DNA of 24,081 nt from PFL35 sp041550515 (GCA_041550515.1 JBFEOQ010000023.1:1-24081), one strand, 5' to 3'; positions 8,556-16,094 are shown, counted from the stretch's first letter. Numbers and translations: made by a program. Notes: a model not told the origin generated them from the sequence alone.

Positions 8556-8951
8556 ATGCTAGTTGGTTTATGGATTTTAGCATTCTCAGTAATTCTATTT
8601 ACAATTTATTATCATATTCATCGATTTCTTTGGGGAGCAGATATATCAATATATTCTCCTATGTTCACTTTAACCTTCTAGGGGTTTATTATATGCTTAA
8701 ATATCATTTTAGAAATAATAGTTATATACGCTGTAACCTATGGTTTTTATAAAGCAAAAAACTGGGCAAGATTTTTTACAATAATAATATTTCTTCATTC
8801 ATCTTTTTGGACTATTTATTTTTTATTTATAGAAAAGGTATGGCCTTTTGAACGCTATATTTGGCTTTGCTATTATGTAATCGTGATATCATACCTATTA
8901 ATGTTGGATGTAAGAAACTATTTTTTAGTAGGAAACATCGAAAATATATAA
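8556..8951 (+). pseudogene. Four-TM membrane protein gene interrupted by one in-frame TAG
   Basis: Reading from the ATG at 8556 there are 41 codons (MLVGLWILAFSVILFTI..., TM1, then a loop with WGADISIYSP), then TAG at 8679-8681. The same frame continues without shift for 89 sense codons to TAA at 8949-8951. The downstream part has three more TM-like segments: FIICLNIILEIIVIYAV, then a KAKNWARFF turn, FTIIIFLHSSFWTIYFL, a charged EKVWPFERY loop, and YYVIVISYLLML. Protein-like sequence on both sides of one stop in a single frame points to a nonsense mutation (or a base error) in a 130-residue 4-TM protein. Readthrough is unlikely because TAG ends several normal genes here. The start is uncertain: GGGGG at 8526-8530 could also serve an ATT start at 8535. 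No family recognised. Confidence 0.6.
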
Positions 8952-8969
8952 AATAACTTGAATCCTCAT

Positions 8970-9082
8970 TTTAACTCTGCGAGAGAGCTGTACGGACCTG
9001 GCGGGTTTTTAACAATTTAACATTAGAAACTTCACTCTAACTTTTAAAATTTTTAACAAAATTTGGTTTTAACAAGTTTAAC
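8970..9082 (+). repeat. Cluster of six TTTAAC hexamers in a convergent intergenic region
   Basis: TTTAAC occurs at 8970, 9008, 9016, 9052, 9068 and 9077, all in the same orientation. The stretch lies between the end of the interrupted membrane gene and the end of a minus-strand Lrp-like gene. Several copies extend to TTTTAACA. Spacing is irregular (38, 8, 36, 16 and 9 bases), so this is not a classic tandem repeat. The rest of the 277-base region holds a short GC-richer patch (about 8976-9005) and no open frame I trust. Confidence 0.4.
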
Positions 9083-9228
9083 TCATTAAAACCTCTCTCT
9101 TTTTATTTTCAATGTCTGCTTTGCGTGAACACAAACTATTTTTCTACTTTGAAATTATATTCCTTTTGATAGACACTAGCATGATACTTAAGATTGTTTT
9201 TTCAGATTAGAAAACAACTGTATATGAT

Positions 9229-10191
9229 TTATTTTTCGGGCATATCAACCCATTTATGTGACTTTGCAACACTAAAATATGTATAACTTCTAATTATTTT
9301 AGGAAATTTACTTGATATACCTTCAATTATTTGTTTTAATTGATCAAAGTTTTTAACAATAAATTCTAATTCCAAATCTGCATATCCAAAAGTTTTGTCA
9401 ATATATGATAAATTTGGATTTTCCTCAAGGTACTTTATAATTTGATTTTTTTTATCATAATCTTTAAGATAGAGATCAACTTTGAACCATTTATAACCTA
9501 TTATGTCCCAATTTATTGTAATATGAAATCTGAGTATAAGTCCAACTTTTATTAATTTCTTCATTCTTTTGCTTATCGTGGCAGTAGTTATATTAAGACT
9601 TTTAGCCATATCTAAGGTTGGAATTCTAGAATTCTGAGCAAGTAATTGTAATATCTGAAAATCTAATTCATCATAATTTACTGATTCTCCACCGCGTTTA
9701 ACAATTAATTTTATTCTATCATCCTTTTCATCTATTAAAAATGATTTTGTATAAATGTTTTCTCCAATAAATGGAGTAATTATCTGTTCACCAAAATAAT
9801 CTCTATAATTACTCAATGTTTTTTGCCAGAAAGAATAAATTTCAGTAACATTTTTTGCTAACATAAATACACAAAGATCAAAGCCTCCTTCTGGTGAAGC
9901 AACAATCTGAGTATGTTTAAAATTTACAAAATGGTCGATAATTTCCTTTTTAATTTCTGGCGTTATATATTGATAATTAAGATAAAATCTCATACAATTA
10001 TAACCCATTTTCAAAGTATCAATTATTGTATTAAACCGTAAAATTATTCCTCTTTCTTGTAGCTTTTTTACTCTATAAGTTACTGCATCTTTATGTAAAC
10101 CTACTTTCCTACCTACTTGAGAAAATGATTGTCTTGAATTCAAATCTAGGTGATATAATATTTTCTTATCTTTTAAATCAATTTTTTCCAT
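9229..10191 (-). CDS. Double-unit Lrp/AsnC transcription regulator (paralogue 1)
   Basis: A 320-residue protein made of two Lrp-like units. Unit 1: winged HTH at about 1-50 (IDLKDKKILYHLDLNSRQSF, then GRKVGLHKDAVTYRVKKLQE), followed by an alpha/beta effector-like region to about 160. Unit 2: HTH at about 174-222 (LDFQILQLLAQNSRIPTLDM, then ITTATISKRMKKLIKVG) and a RAM-like domain ending PKIIRSYTYFSVAKSHKW. Single-unit Lrp proteins are about 150 residues, so this is a fused duplication. I start at the ATG at 10191; the frame also has a TTG at 10203. A 10-base palindrome actttaaagt (10224-10233) lies 33 bases upstream near an AT-rich box and could be an autoregulatory site. It is divergent from the MFS gene, which suggests it controls that transporter. 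Confidence 0.88.
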   Translation of the reverse strand: MEKIDLKDKKILYHLDLNSRQSFSQVGRKVGLHKDAVTYRVKKLQERGIILRFNTIIDTLKMGYNCMRFYLNYQYITPEIKKEIIDHFVNFKHTQIVASPEGGFDLCVFMLAKNVTEIYSFWQKTLSNYRDYFGEQIITPFIGENIYTKSFLIDEKDDRIKLIVKRGGESVNYDELDFQILQLLAQNSRIPTLDMAKSLNITTATISKRMKKLIKVGLILRFHITINWDIIGYKWFKVDLYLKDYDKKNQIIKYLEENPNLSYIDKTFGYADLELEFIVKNFDQLKQIIEGISSKFPKIIRSYTYFSVAKSHKWVDMPEK

Positions 10192-10203
10192 AGAAATATA
10201 CAA

Positions 10204-10629
10204 AACTAAATTTTTTAAATAATACTTTAAAGTTTTGCATAATTTATAATTTTTTAAAAAATGTTGCTTTTATAATATATTGAAGGCTGACGAACCTGAT
10301 TAACTATGAACAATCCAACAGTTGAAGTTCCACTCGAACTTTTTTAAAAAGAAAAGTTCGATTTATGCAAGCTCTTCTTATTAAAAATCTTCCTTTTTTA
10401 TTTTTATAAACCTCTTTTTATGATATTGAACAGTTGTTACCCATTTTTAAAAAAAGGTGGATTTTACATTTTGTTGTTTATATAGGTTTTTTTCTAATTT
10501 TGTATCATTTAAGATTAGTGTAAGAAACTTATAAATTTAATTATTTCAGTTATTTTAATAAACTCTTTTATATTCTGTTTAATTTATAGTATTATTAAAA
10601 TCTTATAATCCAAGGAGAAAAAACACCAA
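10204..10629. other. 426-base divergent intergenic region between the Lrp paralogue 1 and MFS genes
   Basis: No convincing gene is seen. It should contain both promoters. It holds the palindrome actttaaagt near the regulator start, a hairpin at 10334-10361, a 13-codon ATG frame (10306-10347, MNNPTVEVPLELF) ending at the hairpin, T-rich runs at about 10385-10425, and AT-rich boxes before the MFS gene. AAGGAG at 10612-10617 is the likely ribosome-binding site of the transporter, with a rather long spacing of 12 bases. Confidence 0.6.
10334..10361 (+). repeat. Perfect 10-bp inverted repeat with 8-base loop
   Basis: The arms TCGAACTTTT (10334-10343) and AAAAGTTCGA (10352-10361) are exact reverse complements separated by TTAAAAAG. 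RNA from either strand would form a 10-bp stem. A T-rich tract follows about 25 bases later on the plus strand. It could be a regulatory hairpin, an operator or a terminator-like element. It lies about 140 bases upstream of the Lrp start and 270 upstream of the MFS start. Confidence 0.5.
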
Positions 10630-11805
10630 ATGATAGATATTACAAAAAAAAGTTCATTAAAATACCTTCTATTTGGGCTTCTCTATTTTATTCAAGGTGT
10701 TTTACTCTCTATATCATGGATTATCCTACCAATTTACTTTGTTGAAAAAGGAATTGATTTATCATTATCAGGTCTGGTATTGGGTATAGTAAGTTTACCT
10801 TGGGCTATAAAATTTTTATATGGCGGTTTTGTGGATTATTATAATTCATTTGGAAGAAAAACATTTATTATCTTAGGTGGAATACTATTCATTTTAACAC
10901 TTTTTTTACTAGCGTTTATTGATCCCGGTGTAAATTTATTATTTTTTGCAATCATTTTATTTTTATCATATAGTGGAATTGTTATTTTGGATGTAGCAAT
11001 TGATGCTTGGGCAATTGAGATATCAACAACTAATGAGCGGGGAAAAGTCAGTGGTTCGATGTTTACAGGGCAGTATGGTGGGCGTGCATTTGGTTCAATT
11101 TTTCTTACGTTTATCGCTTATTCTATGGGATATTCCTATGTTTTTATAATTGCAAGCATAATAATGATTCCAATAATTGTTTTTCCATTTTTTATAAAAG
11201 AAAATATACAAATTTCTAAGTCTACTGATAATATTGGAAAAATTTTACTTAATGAATTTAAAAAGAAAAAAACTCAAATTGTAACATTATTTGCATTTAT
11301 ACTTCAATTTAGTCTTGGAATAATAATAATTATTCTTCCTTGGTACTATGTAGATGAATTTAATTTGAATATTTCTCAAATTGGATTAATTATGTCCTTA
11401 ACTTTATTTGTATCTGCAATAGGTTGTTTAACTAGTGGAATTATTGCAGATAAGATTGGGAAAAAGAAATTGTTATATATTTTTATTAGTGTAAGTATGA
11501 TATTCATCATTGCACTAGCTTTTGCTGATAATTGGCTACTTTTTACTCTTTTATATACAATATTAGTATTTTTCCAAAGTGGTTATATAACAGTAGCTGT
11601 AGCTCTTTTAATGGATGTTACAAATCCTCGGGTTGGGGCTACTCAATATGCAATATTGACTAGTTTTGCAAATGCAAGTTTGCTTGTGGGAAATACCATT
11701 AGCGGAGCCATGGTTTCGTTTTTTGGATATCACCGTGTTTTTTTGTATGCAGCGATACTTTTAGGACCACCTTTGTTAGTTCTGTACTTTATAAGAAAAA
11801 AATAA
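10630..11805 (+). CDS. MFS transporter, AmpG/PAT-like
   Basis: A 391-residue integral membrane protein with about 12 TM helices in two halves joined by a basic loop near residues 190-218 (KFKKKKTQ-like, cytoplasmic). SLPWAIKFLYGGFVDYYNSFGRKTFII, around residues 55-80, carries the MFS motif-A signature (G...D...GRK) together with the PW-IKF-Y-G pattern typical of the AmpG/PAT branch. IADKIGKKKLLYIF in the second half is the repeated motif. The conserved acidic pair in TM4 (LDVAIDAWAIE) also fits AmpG/PAT-like carriers. AmpG proteins move muropeptides, and PAT relatives carry other small metabolites; the substrate here is unknown. The gene is divergent from one double-Lrp regulator and runs convergently, with only 2 bases between stops, into a second. 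This supports nutrient-responsive control by one or more of them. Confidence 0.87.
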   Translation: MIDITKKSSLKYLLFGLLYFIQGVLLSISWIILPIYFVEKGIDLSLSGLVLGIVSLPWAIKFLYGGFVDYYNSFGRKTFIILGGILFILTLFLLAFIDPGVNLLFFAIILFLSYSGIVILDVAIDAWAIEISTTNERGKVSGSMFTGQYGGRAFGSIFLTFIAYSMGYSYVFIIASIIMIPIIVFPFFIKENIQISKSTDNIGKILLNEFKKKKTQIVTLFAFILQFSLGIIIIILPWYYVDEFNLNISQIGLIMSLTLFVSAIGCLTSGIIADKIGKKKLLYIFISVSMIFIIALAFADNWLLFTLLYTILVFFQSGYITVAVALLMDVTNPRVGATQYAILTSFANASLLVGNTISGAMVSFFGYHRVFLYAAILLGPPLLVLYFIRKK

Positions 11806-11807
11806 AA

Positions 11808-12776
11808 TTATTCTTTTGGTAAAAAAGTCCATTTTAATGATTTTTCTAAACAAAAATATGTATAATTTCTTAGAGTATTTGGGAATTTATTGTTAATATC
11901 TTCCATTATTTTATGAACTTCGTCGACATTTTTTAAAATGAAACCTAATTCAAGATCACAATAACCAAGTGTTTTAACGATATTTACATTATAAGGATTG
12001 TATTTTATGTAATTAATAATCCTTGGTGTTTGACTACGATCTTTCATATGGATATCAATTTTGTACCATCTATATCCTAGTTTTGAAAAATCAATATGTA
12101 TCCTAAAGCAATGTATGACTCCAATTTTGATTAAATTGTTTATTCTTTTGTTTATTGTTGTAGTTGTCGTGTGAAGTTTTTTTGCGATTTCAATTGTGGG
12201 TATTCTAGAATTTGGTGCTATTAATTTAAGGATTTGTTGATCTAAATTGTCGATATCAATTCGATCTGTGCTTACAAATTCACTATATTTTCTATCAATT
12301 TTTTCTGTAGTTTCTGCTAATAAAAAAGAGTATCTATAGATAAGATCTCTAATATAAAGAGAAAAGATTTGATTTGCAAAATAATCTCTATATTTATCAA
12401 GTGTTTTTTCCCAATAATCAAAAAATTTATTTAAATTTTTTGTAGCCAATATGATCCCTAGATCAAAATTTCCATCTAATTGATGAGCAAATAAGACATA
12501 ATCATTTTTGATAAAATGATCAATAATTTCTTTTTTCTTTTGTGTTGATGCGTATTGAAAATTAAAATAAAATCGCATAGCAGTATAGCCAAAAGGTAAA
12601 TAATTAATGAAAGTGTAAAATTTCTTTATAACACCCTTATCCTGGAGTTTTTTAATCCTGGATGTAACAACATCTTTTGAAAGACCCACTTTTCTACCAA
12701 TAGCTCTTAAAGACTGCCTAGAATCTAGGTCAAGTTCATATAGGATTTTTCTATCCTTTAAATCTATCTTTTCCAT
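11808..12776 (-). CDS. Double-unit Lrp/AsnC transcription regulator (paralogue 2)
   Basis: A 322-residue double Lrp-like regulator with the same architecture as its two neighbours: HTH at 1-50 (IDLKDRKILYELDLDSRQSL, then GRKVGLSKDVVTSRIKKLQD), first effector-like region to about 165 (DNFDLG-type strand, then KYRDYFANQIF), second HTH at about 175-225 (LDQQILKLIAPNSRIPTIEI, then TTTTINKRINNLIKIG), and a second RAM-like domain ending PNTLRNYTYFCLEKSLKW. I start at the ATG at 12776 (MEKIDLKD), matching paralogue 1. An upstream in-frame ATG at 12833 would add 19 unconserved residues and overlap the preceding gene. The start lies 10 bases after the stop of paralogue 3, so the two are probably co-transcribed. 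Its 3' end meets the MFS gene head-on with 2 bases between. Confidence 0.88.
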   Translation of the reverse strand: MEKIDLKDRKILYELDLDSRQSLRAIGRKVGLSKDVVTSRIKKLQDKGVIKKFYTFINYLPFGYTAMRFYFNFQYASTQKKKEIIDHFIKNDYVLFAHQLDGNFDLGIILATKNLNKFFDYWEKTLDKYRDYFANQIFSLYIRDLIYRYSFLLAETTEKIDRKYSEFVSTDRIDIDNLDQQILKLIAPNSRIPTIEIAKKLHTTTTTINKRINNLIKIGVIHCFRIHIDFSKLGYRWYKIDIHMKDRSQTPRIINYIKYNPYNVNIVKTLGYCDLELGFILKNVDEVHKIMEDINNKFPNTLRNYTYFCLEKSLKWTFLPKE

Positions 12777-12786
12777 GTTCTCATAA

Positions 12787-13770
12787 TTAAAATTTTTTAG
12801 CTGGTTCTGAATCAAATTTATGAATATCAACATGATAAAAATATGTATAATTCTTTATTACATTTGGTAATTTTGTTGATAATTCTTCCATTATTTTAAG
12901 TAATTGATCTGAATTTTCTAAAATAAAAGATAATTCTACATCAACATAGCCAATTGACTTTTGAATAGTCTTTAGATTAGGATGTTTTTCAACGATCTTT
13001 ATTAATTCTGGTAATTTCTTTAGATTTTTTAAAACAACATCAGCTTTAAAATAATGATATCCTAGTTTTGAGTAATCTATACAAATACTAAATCCTTGAA
13101 TCACACCTTGTTTTAATAGATTCTTAATTCTGTTATTAATCGTTTTAGCTGTTGAATTCATTTTTTTTATAATATTTACCATTGGCATTCTAGCATTTGT
13201 TGAAATTAATTGTAATAATCGAAAATCAAAATCATCAATTTCTACTCTTTTACCACTACCACCAAAATCGTATTTTAATCTATCAGTTGTTTCAACCATA
13301 TTATCGTTTAGTAAAAATGTAGCTTTATATTGTTTTGATAATGTTATAATAGAGAATATTTCTGATGAAAAATAATCTCTATATTTATTTAAATTAATTT
13401 CACCCCACTTATAGAAAAAATCTGATATATTTTTTATGTTATATATGACACATAAATCATAACTTCCATGATTTGAAGAAACTGTTCGTACATGTTTATA
13501 ATTTGTATAACAATCAATTATTTCTTTTTTAATTTCTGGTGTAATAGTCTGATACTTATAATAAAATCTGAGATAAGAGTATCCTAATTTATCAATATCC
13601 ATCTCAGTACTAAAAAACTTAATTATTCCTTTTTCATGTAGTTTTTTTACTCTAGAGGCAACAACATCTTTTGATAAACCAACTTTTCTACCAATTGCTC
13701 TGAAGGATTGCCTAGAATCTAGTTCAAGTTCATACAGGATTTTTCTATCTTTCAAATCTGGTTTTATCAT
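12787..13770 (-). CDS. Double-unit Lrp/AsnC transcription regulator (paralogue 3)
   Basis: A 327-residue double Lrp-like regulator. HTH 1 spans residues 3-50 (DLKDRKILYELELDSRQSF, then GRKVGLSKDVVASRVKKLHE), followed by an effector-like region (GSYDLCVIYNIKN, KYRDYFSSEIF), HTH 2 at about 178-228 (FDFRLLQLISTNARMPMVNI, then STAKTINNRIKNLLKQG) and a RAM-like domain ending PNVIKNYTYFYHVDIHKF. Its first ~50 residues are nearly the same as those of paralogue 2; the rest has clearly diverged. I start at the ATG at 13770 (MIKPDLKD) because GGGG lies 4 bases before it; an in-frame ATG at 13800 adds ten residues absent from the paralogues. First gene of a likely two-gene operon, divergent from the exported PKD-like gene. 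Confidence 0.87.
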   Translation of the reverse strand: MIKPDLKDRKILYELELDSRQSFRAIGRKVGLSKDVVASRVKKLHEKGIIKFFSTEMDIDKLGYSYLRFYYKYQTITPEIKKEIIDCYTNYKHVRTVSSNHGSYDLCVIYNIKNISDFFYKWGEINLNKYRDYFSSEIFSIITLSKQYKATFLLNDNMVETTDRLKYDFGGSGKRVEIDDFDFRLLQLISTNARMPMVNIIKKMNSTAKTINNRIKNLLKQGVIQGFSICIDYSKLGYHYFKADVVLKNLKKLPELIKIVEKHPNLKTIQKSIGYVDVELSFILENSDQLLKIMEELSTKLPNVIKNYTYFYHVDIHKFDSEPAKKF

Positions 13771-13880
13771 AAAACCCCGACAAAATGGTATTATTAACAA
13801 ACTATTTTACGATTTTGTAGAGTTTTTTTAAAAGACATTTAATGTTTGTTACACCGGTTTCATAATTTTAGGTGAAATAA

Positions 13881-14360
13881 ATGAAAGGAATATTTATAGC
13901 CGTTTGTGTTTTGACGCTGGTGACCTTTCCTGTATTATTCGCTACAGCTAATGAAATTAATACATTAGATGGAGGTTCAAATGTACCAATCATAACAGGA
14001 CCAACAGAGGGTATTCATGGAGAAGTTTATAATTATCAGATTACTTATAGTGATCCAAATGGAGATGATGTATATTATGAAATAGCATGGGGAGACTGTG
14101 CAATAATTTGTAATGCAGGCCCCTTCAAATCCGGAGAAGTGGTTACTTTTTCTCATGCATGGTGTAGTTTTTGCACAGGACCTGGTACATTTACAATTAA
14201 AGTTATGGGTTTTGATGGAAATGGTGATAATAGCAATTGGGGTACACTAAGTGTACATATGAGAAGCAGGGTAAAATGGTTTAATAACCAGGGTATTTAC
14301 CACTTATTTGAAAATCTTATTGAACGTTTCCCAATTTTAGAAAATCTATTTAAATTTTAA
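13881..14360 (+). CDS. Exported PKD/Ig-like domain protein with a hydrophobic C-terminal tail
   Basis: A 159-residue secreted protein. Residues 1-23 are a signal peptide (MKGIFIAVCVLTLVTFPVLF, then ATA). Residues about 34-127 form one PKD/Ig-like beta domain: NVPIITGPTEGIHGEVYNYQ, YSDPNGDDVYYEIAWGD, GPFKSGEVVTFSHAW, GTFTIKVMGFDGNGDNSNWG. Four cysteines lie in two loops (WGDCAIIC and HAWCSFC), where ordinary PKD domains have none. They could form disulfides or a metal site. The last ~18 residues (FENLIERFPILENLFKF) are an amphipathic segment like the tails I associate with PKD proteins of Thermoplasmatota; it may be an anchor or sorting tail. AGGTGA just before the ATG supports the start. Likely a small surface or secreted adhesion or binding protein; ligand unknown. 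Confidence 0.75.
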   Translation: MKGIFIAVCVLTLVTFPVLFATANEINTLDGGSNVPIITGPTEGIHGEVYNYQITYSDPNGDDVYYEIAWGDCAIICNAGPFKSGEVVTFSHAWCSFCTGPGTFTIKVMGFDGNGDNSNWGTLSVHMRSRVKWFNNQGIYHLFENLIERFPILENLFKF

Positions 14361-14544
14361 TTTAAGAGAATTCATTCAATTTTGTAAGAGATAACAAAGA
14401 TTTCTCTAAAAATTCTTTTTTCTCTTTTTTTTATAACTTGGCGGAATGAGAAGGATTTTAATGCAGAGATATCGTTTTAAATTGTCTATTTTTTGTTTAT
14501 CTACAGCTTTCATTTAGAGTCAATATTTAATAATTTTATTTTCA

Positions 14545-15738
14545 TTATTTTAAAGGTTTGGGGGGAATTCCTTTAGGTAAATGTGGTTGGATATTTGGTA
14601 ATTCCCAATTATGAAGATTTTCTATATTGACGAGTAAATACATGAAAAATGGAAGCGTTGTTTTCGTCCAATGTACCAAATGATCATGTTTATGTTCTCC
14701 AGTCCATGCATCATAATCTTCTGATAGTATCTCAAATGTAAATGAAGGTATTCGAAATTCATTAAAACACCATAAATCAGCAAAACCGCCTCCAATATTA
14801 TCCTCACTTCTATCCGCTTTGTACTCTGTATTTGTTTCAACCCATTCTTTTACATAATTAAATATATTATTTTCTCTCTCTGTAATTTCAAATGGTGGAT
14901 TTAGAATTTTTTTTGACCAAGGAACAGGTGTTATAATATTATGCCATGCTGTATGACAATTCACATAAAATGAAAATTTTTTATTACTTATTGTTTTCAT
15001 TAAATCACGGATGGCGCAGGATTCAGGTTCAGAAAAAGGTTTTTTACCTGAGATACGCCACCATTTATTTGGATTAGTAGGTGGAAATTTAATATATGAT
15101 CCTAACCTCTTACTTAAAAAAGGTCCTAATCGTAAAGTTCTACTTCTTAATCTACCAAAAAAGATATCAAAATTACGATTTAAATCAACACCATTATCAT
15201 TACCAACCTCATCATTCTGCCTTCCGTCAGGATTAGATAATGGAATAATGTAAATCTCAGATATATTCAAAACAGCATCAATCGTTTTATTATTTTTATA
15301 ATTAAGAAGTAGATATTCAGCAAGAAATAAACAAGCTTCACCTGATTCCCATTCCACTCCATGAATACAACCATCAATGAGACAGGAAAATTTTTCTGTA
15401 TAGTTATTTTCATTTGTAATTTTAATACACCAAATATCTTTTCCTAAAACACTTTTACCTATAGAAAAAACATTTACTAAATTAGGATATTTCATCTTAA
15501 AATCCAATAGTTTATCAGTTGTCTCATAGTAATCATGATAATCTCCATCTTTCCAATCTGGTAAAATTAAAGGAGAATCTAACTCTTTTTTTTCGATAGA
15601 GATCTCCCTTATTGATTTATCTAATTTTTTTTCGTTTATACAACCTGTAAACATTACTGTAATTAGTAAAATACATGTGAGTATCGCCATTAATGAAATT
15701 ATTTTTTTATTTAGATTCTTACCCCATTTTTTCATCAT
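14545..15738 (-). CDS. Lipoprotein zinc carboxypeptidase, peptidase family M14
   Basis: A 397-residue exported metallopeptidase. A basic start and hydrophobic stretch (IISLMAILTCILLITVMFTG) lead to C33, a probable lipobox cysteine, so the enzyme is likely lipid-anchored outside the membrane. The M14 domain (about 65-385) carries the zinc motif H126-x2-E129 in HGVEWESGEA, the substrate-binding NPDGR and VDLNRNF segments, the third zinc ligand H262 in NCHTAW, and the catalytic glutamate E336 in FTFEILSED. It should remove C-terminal residues from peptides or act on related amide substrates. Two ATG codons open the frame (15738 and 15735). It is divergent from the C39-like peptidase across a 356-base gap, suggesting joint control of two exported peptidases. 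The C-terminal PHLPKGIPPKPLK is a short proline-rich end. Confidence 0.92.
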   Translation of the reverse strand: MMKKWGKNLNKKIISLMAILTCILLITVMFTGCINEKKLDKSIREISIEKKELDSPLILPDWKDGDYHDYYETTDKLLDFKMKYPNLVNVFSIGKSVLGKDIWCIKITNENNYTEKFSCLIDGCIHGVEWESGEACLFLAEYLLLNYKNNKTIDAVLNISEIYIIPLSNPDGRQNDEVGNDNGVDLNRNFDIFFGRLRSRTLRLGPFLSKRLGSYIKFPPTNPNKWWRISGKKPFSEPESCAIRDLMKTISNKKFSFYVNCHTAWHNIITPVPWSKKILNPPFEITERENNIFNYVKEWVETNTEYKADRSEDNIGGGFADLWCFNEFRIPSFTFEILSEDYDAWTGEHKHDHLVHWTKTTLPFFMYLLVNIENLHNWELPNIQPHLPKGIPPKPLK

Positions 15739-16094
15739 TCTTTTTATATTTCCTATTATAGATTTAATATTATTTTTTATATAAATCCATAATTTACAAT
15801 TTTATTATTTTTAAATCAACCTATATATGCACCCTTATATGAAATAAAGTTTACTCCAAAAAAATTAGAGATTAAAGTGAAAAAATTTCTAAATTTCGCC
15901 ATTAAATAAATTTTTATTAATAAAATATAAATATTAGTAATCAATTCTCATTAACAATTGTTAATCATTAAGGTTTCAATTTAAAGAAACAATAATTAAA
16001 ATTCTGTAATAAATTATAATAAATCAATTAATTTAAACCAAGAGATAAATCAAGAAATTAACATTATAATTTAGGATTAAATATTTAGGATAAT
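15739..16094. other. 356-base divergent intergenic region between two exported peptidase genes
   Basis: Very AT-rich, with no gene that I can support. It should hold the promoters of the M14 carboxypeptidase (leftward) and the C39-like peptidase (rightward). The only distinct element is the 16-base palindrome at 15950-15965. Weak AGGA-type sequences lie close to both starts, and TATA-like stretches abound. Confidence 0.6.
15950..15965. promoter_or_regulatory. Perfect 16-bp palindrome, possible operator
   Basis: ATTAACAATTGTTAAT reads the same on both strands with no spacer, the form expected for binding of a symmetric dimer. It lies 130 bases before the C39-like gene and about 210 bases before the M14 gene. 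In such AT-rich DNA, 16-base palindromes arise by chance several times per 24 kb, so position is the main support. Confidence 0.35.

Noticed and set aside
8679..8681. TAG as a pyrrolysine codon
   Set aside because: TAG ends the DUF3795, katG and GNAT genes normally, no methylamine methyltransferase is present, and a second gene is broken by TAA, so simple nonsense changes fit better.
8976..9005. GC-richer patch as an RNA gene
   Set aside because: Only about 30 bases, no cloverleaf or C/D-box pattern, and no clear stem. Mentioned within the repeat cluster only.
10224..10233. Palindrome actttaaagt as a proven Lrp operator
   Set aside because: Ten-base palindromes are frequent by chance in this AT-rich DNA and no second copy was seen before the other Lrp genes. 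Kept only as a remark in the gene entry.
10260..10330. Possible C/D-box guide RNA (two CTGA motifs)
   Set aside because: No RTGATGA C box at the expected spacing, and no paired C' and D' boxes.
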